A DNA stretch of 64,000 nt, taken from JASGJS01 sp047601185. Its GTDB lineage: Bacteria; Pseudomonadota; Gammaproteobacteria; JAURND01. Positions within the stretch are counted from its first letter, which is position 1, and each line of letters starts with the position of its first letter. Where the stretch lies: NCBI GenBank assembly GCA_047601185.1, contig JASGJS010000001.1:1488001-1552000 (forward strand), in the 5' to 3' direction. Under the pieces are notes generated by a model, which was not told where the DNA came from, searched no databases, and saw only the letters and a list, made by a program, of their open reading frames with translations. Shown here piece by piece: positions 9,448 through 17,925 of this stretch. Both the position numbers and the translations under genes were made by a program.

Positions 9448-10835
9448 TGTTTGCCCCAGTCACGGCTCGGTAAGCCAGCATAAAGATTATTTTCGATCTG
9501 TTCTAATGATACACCGCGCGTTTCAGGAATTCGATAATACACAAATAATAAAGAACCTAAACTGATGAAAAAATAAACCAAAAAAGTGCCGCTGGCGCCT
9601 AAAGCATTCACCAGGGTAAGAAAAGTTAAAGCCACGATCATATTGCTGCCCCAATTAGCGCAGGTCGCAATGCTAGAGCCTAGTCCTCGAACTTTCAGGG
9701 GATAAATTTCAGCAATCATTAGCCACATAATGGGGCCTAAACTGAAAGCAAAACAGGCAATGTAAACGATCATGCTGCCCAATGCGACCCATTTGACTGA
9801 TCCCATGTGTGTTGCACTTAAATGGAAGGCTAAACTTAAAGCCAGCAGACTGATCGCCATACCTGCTAGACCCACCATCAATAAAATACGTCTGCCGACA
9901 GTATCAATCAATGGTAGCCCAATGATCGTAAAAAGCACAAAACTCACACCGACGCCCATGGTGGCTAAAATGGCGGTCGTGTCGCTGTGGAAACCTGCGA
10001 GTTTAAAGATGGTGGGCGCGTAATAAATAATGGTATTAATCCCGGTCACTTGCTGGATGATGGCTAAGGCGATGCCAATCACTAAAGCCGGTCTGATTAA
10101 AGCACTGCGTAGGGCTTTCCAAGTGCCATGAGGGTGCTGCAAACTGTTTTCAATCGCTGTGAGTTCTTGCGCCACGTATTCAGGATGTTGACGAATTTTG
10201 TGCAGAATCAGCGCGCCTTTGTCTCGATAGCCGCGAGAGATTAAAGAGCGGGGGCTGTCCGGCAAAAATAGCATCCCTAAAAATAATAAAGTGGCGGGGA
10301 CTAATCCTACGCCCAGCATCCAGCGCCACGCGCCTTGATCGGCAAAATGGTAGTCAACGATGTACGAAATCAAAATACCAATGGTAATCGCCAGTTGATT
10401 CAAAGAAACTAACGCGCCGCGGTATTTGGCGGGTGCAATTTCACCGATATAAAGTGGCGCTACATAAGAGGCCACCCCAATCGCAAGACCAACAATCACC
10501 CGTCCCACCACCAAAAGACTGATCGAGGGCGCCAAAGCTGACAATAAAGTCCCCACAGCAAAGATCACCGCATCGGCAATCAATAGCTTCTTACGCCCCC
10601 ACCGATCGGTAAGCCGGCCACTGATCGCCGCGCCTAATAAAGCGCCTAATAACACGCTGCTGACGACGATGCCGTTTAAAGTCGCTGATAGATGAAATTT
10701 TTCGCTGATAAATAAGATAGCACCGGAAATCACCCCAGTATCATAACCAAATAAAATGCCAGATAAAGCGGCTACAGCACTGATAAAAATTAAAAACAAA
10801 TGACTTTTAGGGGCAGTGGGGGAGACAGTAGACAT
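9444..10835 (-). CDS. xylE: Sugar:H+ symporter of the MFS sugar porter family (xylose transporter)
   Basis: Inner-membrane carrier of 463 residues with 12 predicted helices and the sugar-porter signatures FGYDTGVISGA in TM1, DRWGRKK in loop 2-3, LPDSPRSL after TM6, QQVTGINTIIYYAP in TM7 and PETRG at the C-terminus. First gene of the xylose operon, overlapping xylB by 4 nt, so D-xylose is the likely substrate. A paralogue lies at 32175-33557. The substrate could also be another hexose or pentose; the symbol is by context. Confidence 0.88.
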   Translation of the reverse strand: MSTVSPTAPKSHLFLIFISAVAALSGILFGYDTGVISGAILFISEKFHLSATLNGIVVSSVLLGALLGAAISGRLTDRWGRKKLLIADAVIFAVGTLLSALAPSISLLVVGRVIVGLAIGVASYVAPLYIGEIAPAKYRGALVSLNQLAITIGILISYIVDYHFADQGAWRWMLGVGLVPATLLFLGMLFLPDSPRSLISRGYRDKGALILHKIRQHPEYVAQELTAIENSLQHPHGTWKALRSALIRPALVIGIALAIIQQVTGINTIIYYAPTIFKLAGFHSDTTAILATMGVGVSFVLFTIIGLPLIDTVGRRILLMVGLAGMAISLLALSLAFHLSATHMGSVKWVALGSMIVYIACFAFSLGPIMWLMIAEIYPLKVRGLGSSIATCANWGSNMIVALTFLTLVNALGASGTFLVYFFISLGSLLFVYYRIPETRGVSLEQIENNLYAGLPSRDWGKH

Positions 10836-11041
10836 GGGAAGGACTTACCTCTTGTACGGATGAAATTTTCAATTATTGTGTTATTTTCATATTTTTTTGG
10901 GCGAATGGCAAGTCTTAATTCCCAAACTTCTTATAGATCCCAAATAATCAAGGTTTCAGAATTCGCAAAATAATTACGGTATTGTCGAGCGTTTTATTGT
11001 CTTCTAATATGATGACTTCAATAATGAATGGAGGTACAATC

Positions 11042-11455
11042 ATGCAAAATCTTGCTGGCAATCTATTTATGCTACAGACAGAACTTATCGACAACAAAGT
11101 TGAGGCTAATGTGAGTAAGGCCATTGCCCCAGTGCTTGAACAAATTATGAATCTTCGGATGGAAATGCATCAAGAAATGCATGCCTTAGGAGAGCGTATA
11201 TCTTCAGTGGAAGTTACCTTAGGGGAGCGTATATCTTCGGTGGAAGCCGCCTTAGGGGAGCGCATATCTGCGGTGGAATCCACCTTAGGTATGCGGTTAT
11301 CTGCAGTGGAAGCTACTCTAGGGATGCGCAATAAAAACCGTGATGAAATCCGCAATCGTTTTTATGATTATGTCTTTAGAGCAGGTTGGTTAGCATTGGG
11401 TTCTTTGTTAACCTATTTAGCGATTCATTGCCAGGTCTTGTTTGTGGCTCATTAG
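11042..11455 (+). CDS. Small coiled-coil protein with hendecad repeats and C-terminal TM anchor
   Basis: An unrecognised protein of 137 residues. The ATG at 11042 is chosen because GGAGG lies 8 nt upstream; a TTG at 10982 in the same frame has no such site. Residues about 49-92 are four 11-residue repeats of the type LGERISSVEAT plus a partial fifth, encoded by tandem 33-bp DNA repeats from 11186 to about 11329. They predict a right-handed hendecad coiled coil. A single hydrophobic helix near the C-terminus (GWLALGSLLTYLAIHC) would anchor it in a membrane. The architecture recalls DUF1640-type coiled-coil membrane proteins, but that is only resemblance. Confidence 0.75.
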   Translation: MQNLAGNLFMLQTELIDNKVEANVSKAIAPVLEQIMNLRMEMHQEMHALGERISSVEVTLGERISSVEAALGERISAVESTLGMRLSAVEATLGMRNKNRDEIRNRFYDYVFRAGWLALGSLLTYLAIHCQVLFVAH

Positions 11456-11541
11456 ATTGAGTAGATTAGACACTATTTTTTAAAGCTTTTGCCTCAGATT
11501 GATAATTACAATAGAATATGTTCTTCACGCGGGAGAATTTT

Positions 11542-11724
11542 ATGAAAAAAAAATTAGTAGCCTCTACTTTTTGGAAAGGGATGATCAGTATATTTGATAT
11601 CGTGCCTGACGTAAGCAAAAAAAGCTCTGATTTTACAGGCTTACAGAATGACTGGAATAATATAGGGAAAGATTTTAGAAAATCTGTCTCTTTTAAGATA
11701 ATTAGTAAAAATCAGAAAGTTTAA
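11542..11724 (+). CDS. Small hypothetical protein
   Basis: A 60-residue protein starting at an ATG preceded by GGGAG; an in-frame ATG at 11518 lacks a ribosome site. The sequence is basic at its N-terminus, has one amphipathic segment (FWKGMISIFDIVP) and a polar tail containing DWNNIGKDF. I have seen similar short orphan proteins in proteobacterial accessory regions but know no function. It stands alone, followed 10 nt later by a large palindromic element. Confidence 0.5.
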   Translation: MKKKLVASTFWKGMISIFDIVPDVSKKSSDFTGLQNDWNNIGKDFRKSVSFKIISKNQKV

Positions 11725-11734
11725 TGTCTAAGAA

Positions 11735-11916
11735 TGCCTCTAGCTCGACGTCCCGCCTACTTGTTAGCGGGATCTCATAGGTGTACTGCTAAGTCTACAC
11801 GTAGTGCGGTAAGTCACTTTTTATTTTGATTTATGAACTCGTAAATATAAATGCATGTTGAGTAGTATATCCATGAGATCCCGCTAACAAGTAGGCGGGA
11901 CGTCGAGGTAGAAGCA
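11735..11916. repeat. MITE-like element with 44-bp terminal inverted repeats
   Basis: The arms 11735-11778 and 11873-11916 are reverse complements over 44 bp with two mismatches, separated by 94 bp of AT-rich sequence without an ORF. Each arm contains its own small hairpin (TCCCGC, 10 nt, GCGGGA), so the element is built like a REPIN. It is distinct in sequence from the two common repeat families here and occurs once in the window. No target duplication was identified. Confidence 0.8.
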
Positions 11917-11981
11917 TTTACAGTATGCAAAGATATAGTGTCTGACCTCAGTAACGCTAATTTTCCAAGTCTTTGTAAGGT

Positions 11982-13943
11982 CTAATTTTCCAACTCTTTA
12001 AGGTTTTTAAAATACGCTAACGCTTCAGGATTCGCCAACACCGCTTGATTTTTCACCGGGCGGCCATGAATGATCTCACGAACGGCGAGTTCTACAATTT
12101 TACCATTCACTGTTTTAGGGATATCTGGCACTTGAATAATTTTTGCGGGGACGTGGTGAGGAGAAGCTTGTGAACGGATCAGCAATTTAAGCGTGTCTTT
12201 TAATTCGGGCGTGAGCGTTTGTCCTTCAGCCAATTTCACAAATAAAATAATACGTACATCATCATTCCATTCTTGGCCGATCACCAAACTTTCGACAATA
12301 TTTTCTAGCGTTTCCACTTGGCGGTAAATTTCTGCTGTGCCAATGCGAATGCCGCCGGGATTCAATGTGCTATCAGAACGGCCGTAAATAATAATGCCTT
12401 GATGTTCGGTTAATTCCGCATAATCGCCATGCGCCCAAATATTTTTAAATGCGTTGAAATAAGCGGATTGATATTTATGATTATCGGGATCATTCCAAAA
12501 ATAAATAGGCATGACAGGAAAGGGTGCCGTGCAGACCAGTTCACCTTTTTGGCCCTGAATAGCCTGACCGGCTTCATCAAAAATTTCGACCTTAAGACCT
12601 AAACCGCGACATTGTAATTCGCCCCGATAAACGGGTAATAAAGGATTTCCCAGCGCAAAACAAGAGACAATATCGGTGCCTCCCGAAATAGAAGACAGAC
12701 ATAGATCTGGTTTAATTTTTTGATAGATATAATCAAAATTACCTGGCAATAACGGTGAGCCGGTGGATAAAATGGTGCGTAATGCGCTTAAATCATAGCT
12801 TTCAACTGCCGAAAAACGCGCTTTTTCTAGCGCAGTGAAATATTTAGCGCTTGCGCCAAACACCGTGATTTTTTCGCGCTCAATTAAGTCGAATAACACT
12901 TTGGGTTTGGGAAATAATGCGGAACCATCATATAAATAGAGTGTCGCACCTAGCGCAAGCCCTGATACCAACCAATTCCACATCATCCAACCGCAAGTCG
13001 TGAAATAAAAAAAGCGATCTTTTTCGCTGATGTCGGTATGCAAGCCCAATTCTTTTAAGTGTTGTAATAACACACCCCCTGCGCCATGGACAATGCATTT
13101 AGGTGATCCAGTCGTGCCTGAGGAATAGACAATATAAAGTGGATGATCAAAAGGTAGCGCTTTAAATTCTAGTGTACGCGCTTGTGGAAAAATAAAATCG
13201 TAATAGGGAATATAAGAAGCGTCTCCACCATTCCCAGTGGAATGATGTTCCATGGGTAAATAAGGCACGATAATGGTTTTTTTAAGACTAGGCAATGCTG
13301 ATTGTAATTGCGCTATTTTGCCCAAAGAATCATAGGTATTACCATTATAATAATAACCTGAAGCGGCAAATAATAATTGTGGCTCGATTTGTGCAAAACG
13401 GTCTAATGCGCCGCTGACCCCAAAATCAGGTGAGCAGGCGGAAAAAATTGCGCCAATGCTCGCACAGGCCAGCATGATAATCACAGTTTCTGGGATGTTG
13501 GGCATAAAAACGGCAATGGTATCTCCGGTCCTAATGCCTGATGCGATCATCGCCGCTGCAAGTTGCGCTACATTTTCATACAGAAGCGCATAGGAAAATG
13601 TGCGGCGCTCGCCGCGCTCATTATTAAACACTAAGGCGAGATGGTCATCGCGTCTGCGCAATAAATTTTCTGCGAAATTGAGTCGTGCGCCGGGAAACCA
13701 ACGAGCTCCTGGCATTTGATCAGGATGTTCTAAAACCTGCTTCCACCGTTGATGAGCGATGACCTTAAAAAAATCCCAAATTGCGGGCCAAAACTGTGTG
13801 AGTTGGGTGATAGACCAGTTATAAAGGGTTGGATAATCTATGACTTCAGAAATTTTCAGTTGGTGCTGGACATACTCCAAAAAAGCTTGCATTCGGCTGT
13901 TGGCTTGGCGATCTAACGAAGGCGTCCATAACGCTTTTTCCAT
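11982..13943 (-). CDS. aacS: Acetoacetyl-CoA synthetase
   Basis: Acyl-adenylate-forming ligase activating acetoacetate to acetoacetyl-CoA, used in ketone-body or polyhydroxybutyrate turnover. It has 653 residues, the family length (acetyl-CoA synthetases are similar). The N-terminal ACAS domain is followed by the P-loop YSSGTTGSPKCIVHGAGG (about 265), the TTCGWMMWN segment and the C-terminal GRSDSTLNPGGIRIGTAEIY, where the hinge Arg/Asn pattern differs from Acs and fits AacS. It lies 9 nt after the upstream amidohydrolase gene. Other short-chain acyl-CoA ligases remain possible. Confidence 0.88.
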   Translation of the reverse strand: MEKALWTPSLDRQANSRMQAFLEYVQHQLKISEVIDYPTLYNWSITQLTQFWPAIWDFFKVIAHQRWKQVLEHPDQMPGARWFPGARLNFAENLLRRRDDHLALVFNNERGERRTFSYALLYENVAQLAAAMIASGIRTGDTIAVFMPNIPETVIIMLACASIGAIFSACSPDFGVSGALDRFAQIEPQLLFAASGYYYNGNTYDSLGKIAQLQSALPSLKKTIIVPYLPMEHHSTGNGGDASYIPYYDFIFPQARTLEFKALPFDHPLYIVYSSGTTGSPKCIVHGAGGVLLQHLKELGLHTDISEKDRFFYFTTCGWMMWNWLVSGLALGATLYLYDGSALFPKPKVLFDLIEREKITVFGASAKYFTALEKARFSAVESYDLSALRTILSTGSPLLPGNFDYIYQKIKPDLCLSSISGGTDIVSCFALGNPLLPVYRGELQCRGLGLKVEIFDEAGQAIQGQKGELVCTAPFPVMPIYFWNDPDNHKYQSAYFNAFKNIWAHGDYAELTEHQGIIIYGRSDSTLNPGGIRIGTAEIYRQVETLENIVESLVIGQEWNDDVRIILFVKLAEGQTLTPELKDTLKLLIRSQASPHHVPAKIIQVPDIPKTVNGKIVELAVREIIHGRPVKNQAVLANPEALAYFKNLKELEN

Positions 13944-13952
13944 AACAATTCC

Positions 13953-15269
13953 TCAATGATGGCCGAGAATTCTCTTCTGCCAAATTTGGGCTTCTGCCAC
14001 AATCCGCTCTTGATCTAAATAAGTGTATTCCCCTTTATTCAGTAATTGTTTGCCAGCCACCCATACATCTGTCACCTGTCTAGAATTGGCAGCATAAACA
14101 ATTTGCGAAATGGGCTGGTAAATAGGTTGAGTATTGGGCCAAGATAAATCAATCGCAATGAAATCTGCTGCTTTATTAATCTCCAAAGAACCGGTAATGG
14201 CGCCTAAACCGAGTGCTTTAGCCCCATTTAGCGTGGCTAACCGCAGGGTGGTGGCAGCATCGAGTGCGGTGGTATTTTGATGAACAGCTTTAGCTAATAA
14301 TGAAGCCGTACGCATTTCACTGAACATGTCCAGATCATTATTACTGGCTGCGCCATCCGTGCCAATTGCAACAGTCAAACCCGCTTGCAGCAAGGTGTCG
14401 ACTGGGCAAAATCCGCTGCTCAATTTTAAATTAGATTCAGGACAGGTGACGATTAAAGGTTGCGTATCTTTGAGGATGTCGAGATCTTCTTCATTAATTT
14501 GCACCATGTGTACGCATTGCAGGCGGGGGGATACCAACTCTAACTCATGCAAACGGCGTAAAGGCCGCTTGCCAAATTGGGCTAGGCTTTGTCCAATCTC
14601 TGCCTGTGTTTCGTGTAAATGCAGATGCACCAGCAGTTGGTGCTCATCGGCATAGGCTTTAACCACTCGAAAAGCCTCGTCCGTCACGGTATAAGGCCCT
14701 TGTGGATGGATAGAGGGTGTGATTAAGGGATGGTTTCGCCAGGCTTGGCAAAAGCTTTCCATCTTTTTCAGGTATTCTTCCAGCGTATCGGCATATAAGG
14801 TTGGCACATTGATCACTTCAGCGCCGATCAAGGCTCGCAAACCGGCTTGAGCAGTCACTTCCGCCGTAACATCGCCAAAGAAATAATTCTCATTAAAGCA
14901 GGTTGTACCGCTACGAATCATTTCCAAAAAAGCCAGCTCAGTGCCTACCCGCATAAAGTCTTCATTCAACCAGCGACTTTCAGCCGGCCAAATATGATGG
15001 TTGAGCCAGTCCATTAAGGGTAAATCGTCTGCCATGCCACGAAACAATGTCATAGGGCTATGGGCGTGGGCATTGATCAGACCTGGTATGATGGCATGGT
15101 GGTTGAGTTTGACCTGCCGTTTGCTTTGATAACGACTGAGAGCGGTTTCTGTGGGCAGTAAGTCTAGGATTTTTCCTTCATGTACCACTAAAGTGTGGTG
15201 TTCAAGCACTTGAGCATGAGGCTCAATGGGGATAATCCACCGTGCACTTACTGTCAGGTCAATCGTCAT
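13953..15269 (-). CDS. mtaD: 5'-methylthioadenosine / S-adenosylhomocysteine deaminase (TRZ/ATZ amidohydrolase)
   Basis: Zinc amidohydrolase of 438 residues that deaminates MTA or SAH to the inosine derivatives. Metal ligands are visible in NAHAHSPM (about 65), the HLHLHETQ strand (about 216) and IGTDGAASNNDLDMF (about 300). The segment LFRGMADDLPLMDWL is typical of MtaD-type enzymes and separates them from guanine deaminase. It is first in a two-gene unit with aacS and diverges from gyrA across an 88-bp gap. Confidence 0.88.
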   Translation of the reverse strand: MTIDLTVSARWIIPIEPHAQVLEHHTLVVHEGKILDLLPTETALSRYQSKRQVKLNHHAIIPGLINAHAHSPMTLFRGMADDLPLMDWLNHHIWPAESRWLNEDFMRVGTELAFLEMIRSGTTCFNENYFFGDVTAEVTAQAGLRALIGAEVINVPTLYADTLEEYLKKMESFCQAWRNHPLITPSIHPQGPYTVTDEAFRVVKAYADEHQLLVHLHLHETQAEIGQSLAQFGKRPLRRLHELELVSPRLQCVHMVQINEEDLDILKDTQPLIVTCPESNLKLSSGFCPVDTLLQAGLTVAIGTDGAASNNDLDMFSEMRTASLLAKAVHQNTTALDAATTLRLATLNGAKALGLGAITGSLEINKAADFIAIDLSWPNTQPIYQPISQIVYAANSRQVTDVWVAGKQLLNKGEYTYLDQERIVAEAQIWQKRILGHH

Positions 15270-15294
15270 GTTTTTGTCCGAGAGTCACATTTTC

Positions 15295-15323
15295 CTGACG
15301 ATTATGACAAATTATGTTAAAAT
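15295..15323 (+). promoter_or_regulatory. Probable gyrA promoter
   Basis: CTGACG (15295-15300) and TAAAAT (15318-15323) are 17 nt apart, and the gyrA ATG follows 34 nt downstream. The hexamers are a fair match to sigma-70. Confidence 0.45.
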
Positions 15324-15357
15324 ATTCCATTGTTAGATGATCTCATAAAGGCCCTGC

Positions 15358-17925
15358 ATGACCACCCATTCTAAAGAAATTACCCGCGTTTCCATTGAAC
15401 ATGAAATGAAGCAATCCTACCTCGATTACGCGATGAGTGTGATCGTAGGCAGGGCGTTACCCGACGTGCGCGACGGCTTAAAACCCGTGCATCGCCGCGT
15501 GCTATTTGCTATGCAACAACTGGGTAATGATTGGAACAAACCATATAAGAAATCCGCGCGTATTGTCGGGGATGTCATCGGTAAATACCATCCTCATGGC
15601 GACTCCGCGGTGTATGACACCATCGTGCGAATGGCGCAGCCCTTTTCTTTGCGTTATTTACTGGTCGATGGCCAGGGAAACTTCGGGTCGGTGGATGGCG
15701 ATGCCCCTGCTGCCATGCGTTATACCGAAATTCGTATGTCGCGATTGGCTCACTCACTGCTGGCAGATCTTGAAAAAGAAACCGTTGATTACGCCCCCAA
15801 TTATGATGAAACTGAGCTGGTTCCGATCGTTTTACCCACCCATATTCCGAATTTATTGGTCAATGGCTCTTCTGGGATTGCAGTGGGGATGGCGACCAAT
15901 ATCCCGCCGCATAATTTAACCGAAATCATTCAGGCCTGTTTAGCGCTACTCGAAGACCCTGAAATCGCGATTGAACAGTTGATGCAGCTCGTCCCAGGGC
16001 CCGATTTCCCGACGGCGGGGATTATTAACGGTCGAGCCGGTATTGCCTCGGCTTACCGTACCGGACGTGGGCGTTTATTATTACGTGCCAAAACCCATAT
16101 CGAGACTCAAGATAATGGTAAACAATCCATTATCGTGACTGAATTACCCTATCAGGTGAATAAGGCCAAATTGCAAGAACGCATTGGAGAATTGGTTAAA
16201 GAGAAAAAAGTGGAAGGGATTACGGCGATTCGAGATGAATCCGATCGACAAGGCATGCGAGTCGTCATCGAAGTCAGACGCAATGAAAATGCTGAAGTGT
16301 TACTGAATAATCTGTTCCAACTGACCCAATTACAGGTGACGTTTGGGATTAATATGGTTGCCCTCGATCGAGGTCAGCCTCGCATCTTAAACCTCAAACA
16401 ATTGTTAGAAGCGTTTATCCAGCATCGTCGCGATGTGGTGACGCGACGCACCATTTTTGATTTGCGCAAGGCCCGCGAGAGAGCGCATTTATTAGAGGGT
16501 TTAGCCGTCGCCTTAACCAATATTGATAAAATTATCACGCTGATTAAATCCTCCACCACACCGGCTGAAGCCAAAGAAAAATTATTAAATGAGCAATGGG
16601 CACCAGGTTTAGTGGTGCAATTATTGCAAAAAAATGGCAGCCAAATTTCGCGTCCAGATAATCTATTGCCTGAATTAGGATTAAATACCGAACAAACTTT
16701 ATATCGACTGTCTCCAGCCCAAGCGCAAGCGATTTTAGATTTACGTTTACATCGTTTAACGGGTTTGGAAAAAGACAAGATTTTAGATGAATTTCAACAA
16801 TTATTGATGTTGGTGGAGAATTTGTTGGCGATTTTAAGTGATCCGGATCGTTTAACGCAGGTGATTCGCGAAGAGTTACAGGCGGTACAAACGCAATTTG
16901 GCGATGAACGTCGTACTCAAATTTTAGAAAGTGAAGAAGATTTTACCGCAGAAGATTTAATTCCTCCTGAAGCGATGGTGGTAACCGTTTCGCATGGCGG
17001 TTATGTGAAAACCCAACCCTTGGCAGACTATCAAGCGCAACATCGTGGCGGCAAAGGTAAATGTGCAACTGCGATGAAAGAAGAAGATTTCATTGAACAT
17101 CTGTTAATTGCCAATACGCACGATACGTTATTGTGTTTCTCTAACCTTGGCAAAGTTTATTGGATTAAAACCTTTTTATTACCACAAGCGAATCGTTTAG
17201 CGCGTGGCAGACCGTTAGTGAATTTATTGCCTTTAGTAGAAGGCGAACGCATTAATGCATTACTCAGTTTGAAAGAATACTCAGCTCACCATGATGTGGT
17301 GATTGCAACAGCATTTGGCACCATTAAAAAAGTGTCTTTAACTGATTTTTCGCGCCCTCGCAGTGACGGTATTATCGCGATTGTTTTAGAAGAGGGCGAT
17401 CAAGTCGTGGGCGTTGCGTTAACCAGTGGCGACAATGAGATTCTATTATTCAGTGATGCCGGCAAGGTGGTGCGTTTCCATGAATCTCAAATGCGCACGA
17501 TTGGTCGAAAAACCCGTGGCGTGCGCGGCATCCGCTTGCAAGCAGGGCAACGCGTCATCGCGATGATTGTCTCCCGCAAAGAAGGCAATATCTTAACCGC
17601 GACCGCAAATGGTTATGGCAAACGTACCCCAATAGAAGCTTATCGCCAATCAGCACGTGGTGCCCAAGGTGTTATTTCGATTCAAATGAGCGAACGCAAT
17701 GGTAAAGTGATTGGTGCTGTGGAAGTGGCAGATGGTGAAGAACTGATGCTGATCAGCGATCAAGGCGGCTTGATTCGAACTCGCGTGGATGAAATCGCGT
17801 TGGTGGGTAGAAATGCGCAAGGGGTACGCTTAATTCGTTTACATCCGGGTGAACATTTGGTGAATATCGAAAGAGTGGTGGATGTAGAGACGGTGTTGAA
17901 TCAGGAAGAAAAAGGATCTTTATAA
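15358..17925 (+). CDS. gyrA: DNA gyrase subunit A
   Basis: Breakage-reunion subunit of DNA gyrase, 855 residues. The catalytic tyrosine is Tyr122 in AMRYTEIRM, matching E. coli numbering. The quinolone-resistance region reads HGDSAVYD with Ser83 and Asp87, the susceptible state in E. coli. The C-terminal domain contains the GyrA-box-like QHRGGKGK (about 560), which separates it from ParC, then beta-pinwheel repeats. It stands alone; its last 25 nt overlap the end of the convergent unknown gene. Confidence 0.98.
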   Translation: MTTHSKEITRVSIEHEMKQSYLDYAMSVIVGRALPDVRDGLKPVHRRVLFAMQQLGNDWNKPYKKSARIVGDVIGKYHPHGDSAVYDTIVRMAQPFSLRYLLVDGQGNFGSVDGDAPAAMRYTEIRMSRLAHSLLADLEKETVDYAPNYDETELVPIVLPTHIPNLLVNGSSGIAVGMATNIPPHNLTEIIQACLALLEDPEIAIEQLMQLVPGPDFPTAGIINGRAGIASAYRTGRGRLLLRAKTHIETQDNGKQSIIVTELPYQVNKAKLQERIGELVKEKKVEGITAIRDESDRQGMRVVIEVRRNENAEVLLNNLFQLTQLQVTFGINMVALDRGQPRILNLKQLLEAFIQHRRDVVTRRTIFDLRKARERAHLLEGLAVALTNIDKIITLIKSSTTPAEAKEKLLNEQWAPGLVVQLLQKNGSQISRPDNLLPELGLNTEQTLYRLSPAQAQAILDLRLHRLTGLEKDKILDEFQQLLMLVENLLAILSDPDRLTQVIREELQAVQTQFGDERRTQILESEEDFTAEDLIPPEAMVVTVSHGGYVKTQPLADYQAQHRGGKGKCATAMKEEDFIEHLLIANTHDTLLCFSNLGKVYWIKTFLLPQANRLARGRPLVNLLPLVEGERINALLSLKEYSAHHDVVIATAFGTIKKVSLTDFSRPRSDGIIAIVLEEGDQVVGVALTSGDNEILLFSDAGKVVRFHESQMRTIGRKTRGVRGIRLQAGQRVIAMIVSRKEGNILTATANGYGKRTPIEAYRQSARGAQGVISIQMSERNGKVIGAVEVADGEELMLISDQGGLIRTRVDEIALVGRNAQGVRLIRLHPGEHLVNIERVVDVETVLNQEEKGSL

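Noticed and set aside
15594..15620. Quinolone-resistance mutation in gyrA
   Set aside because: Positions 83 and 87 are the susceptible Ser and Asp.
15358..17925. ParC instead of GyrA
   Set aside because: The QHRGGKGK GyrA-box and E. coli-aligned Ser83/Asp87/Tyr122 numbering fit GyrA.
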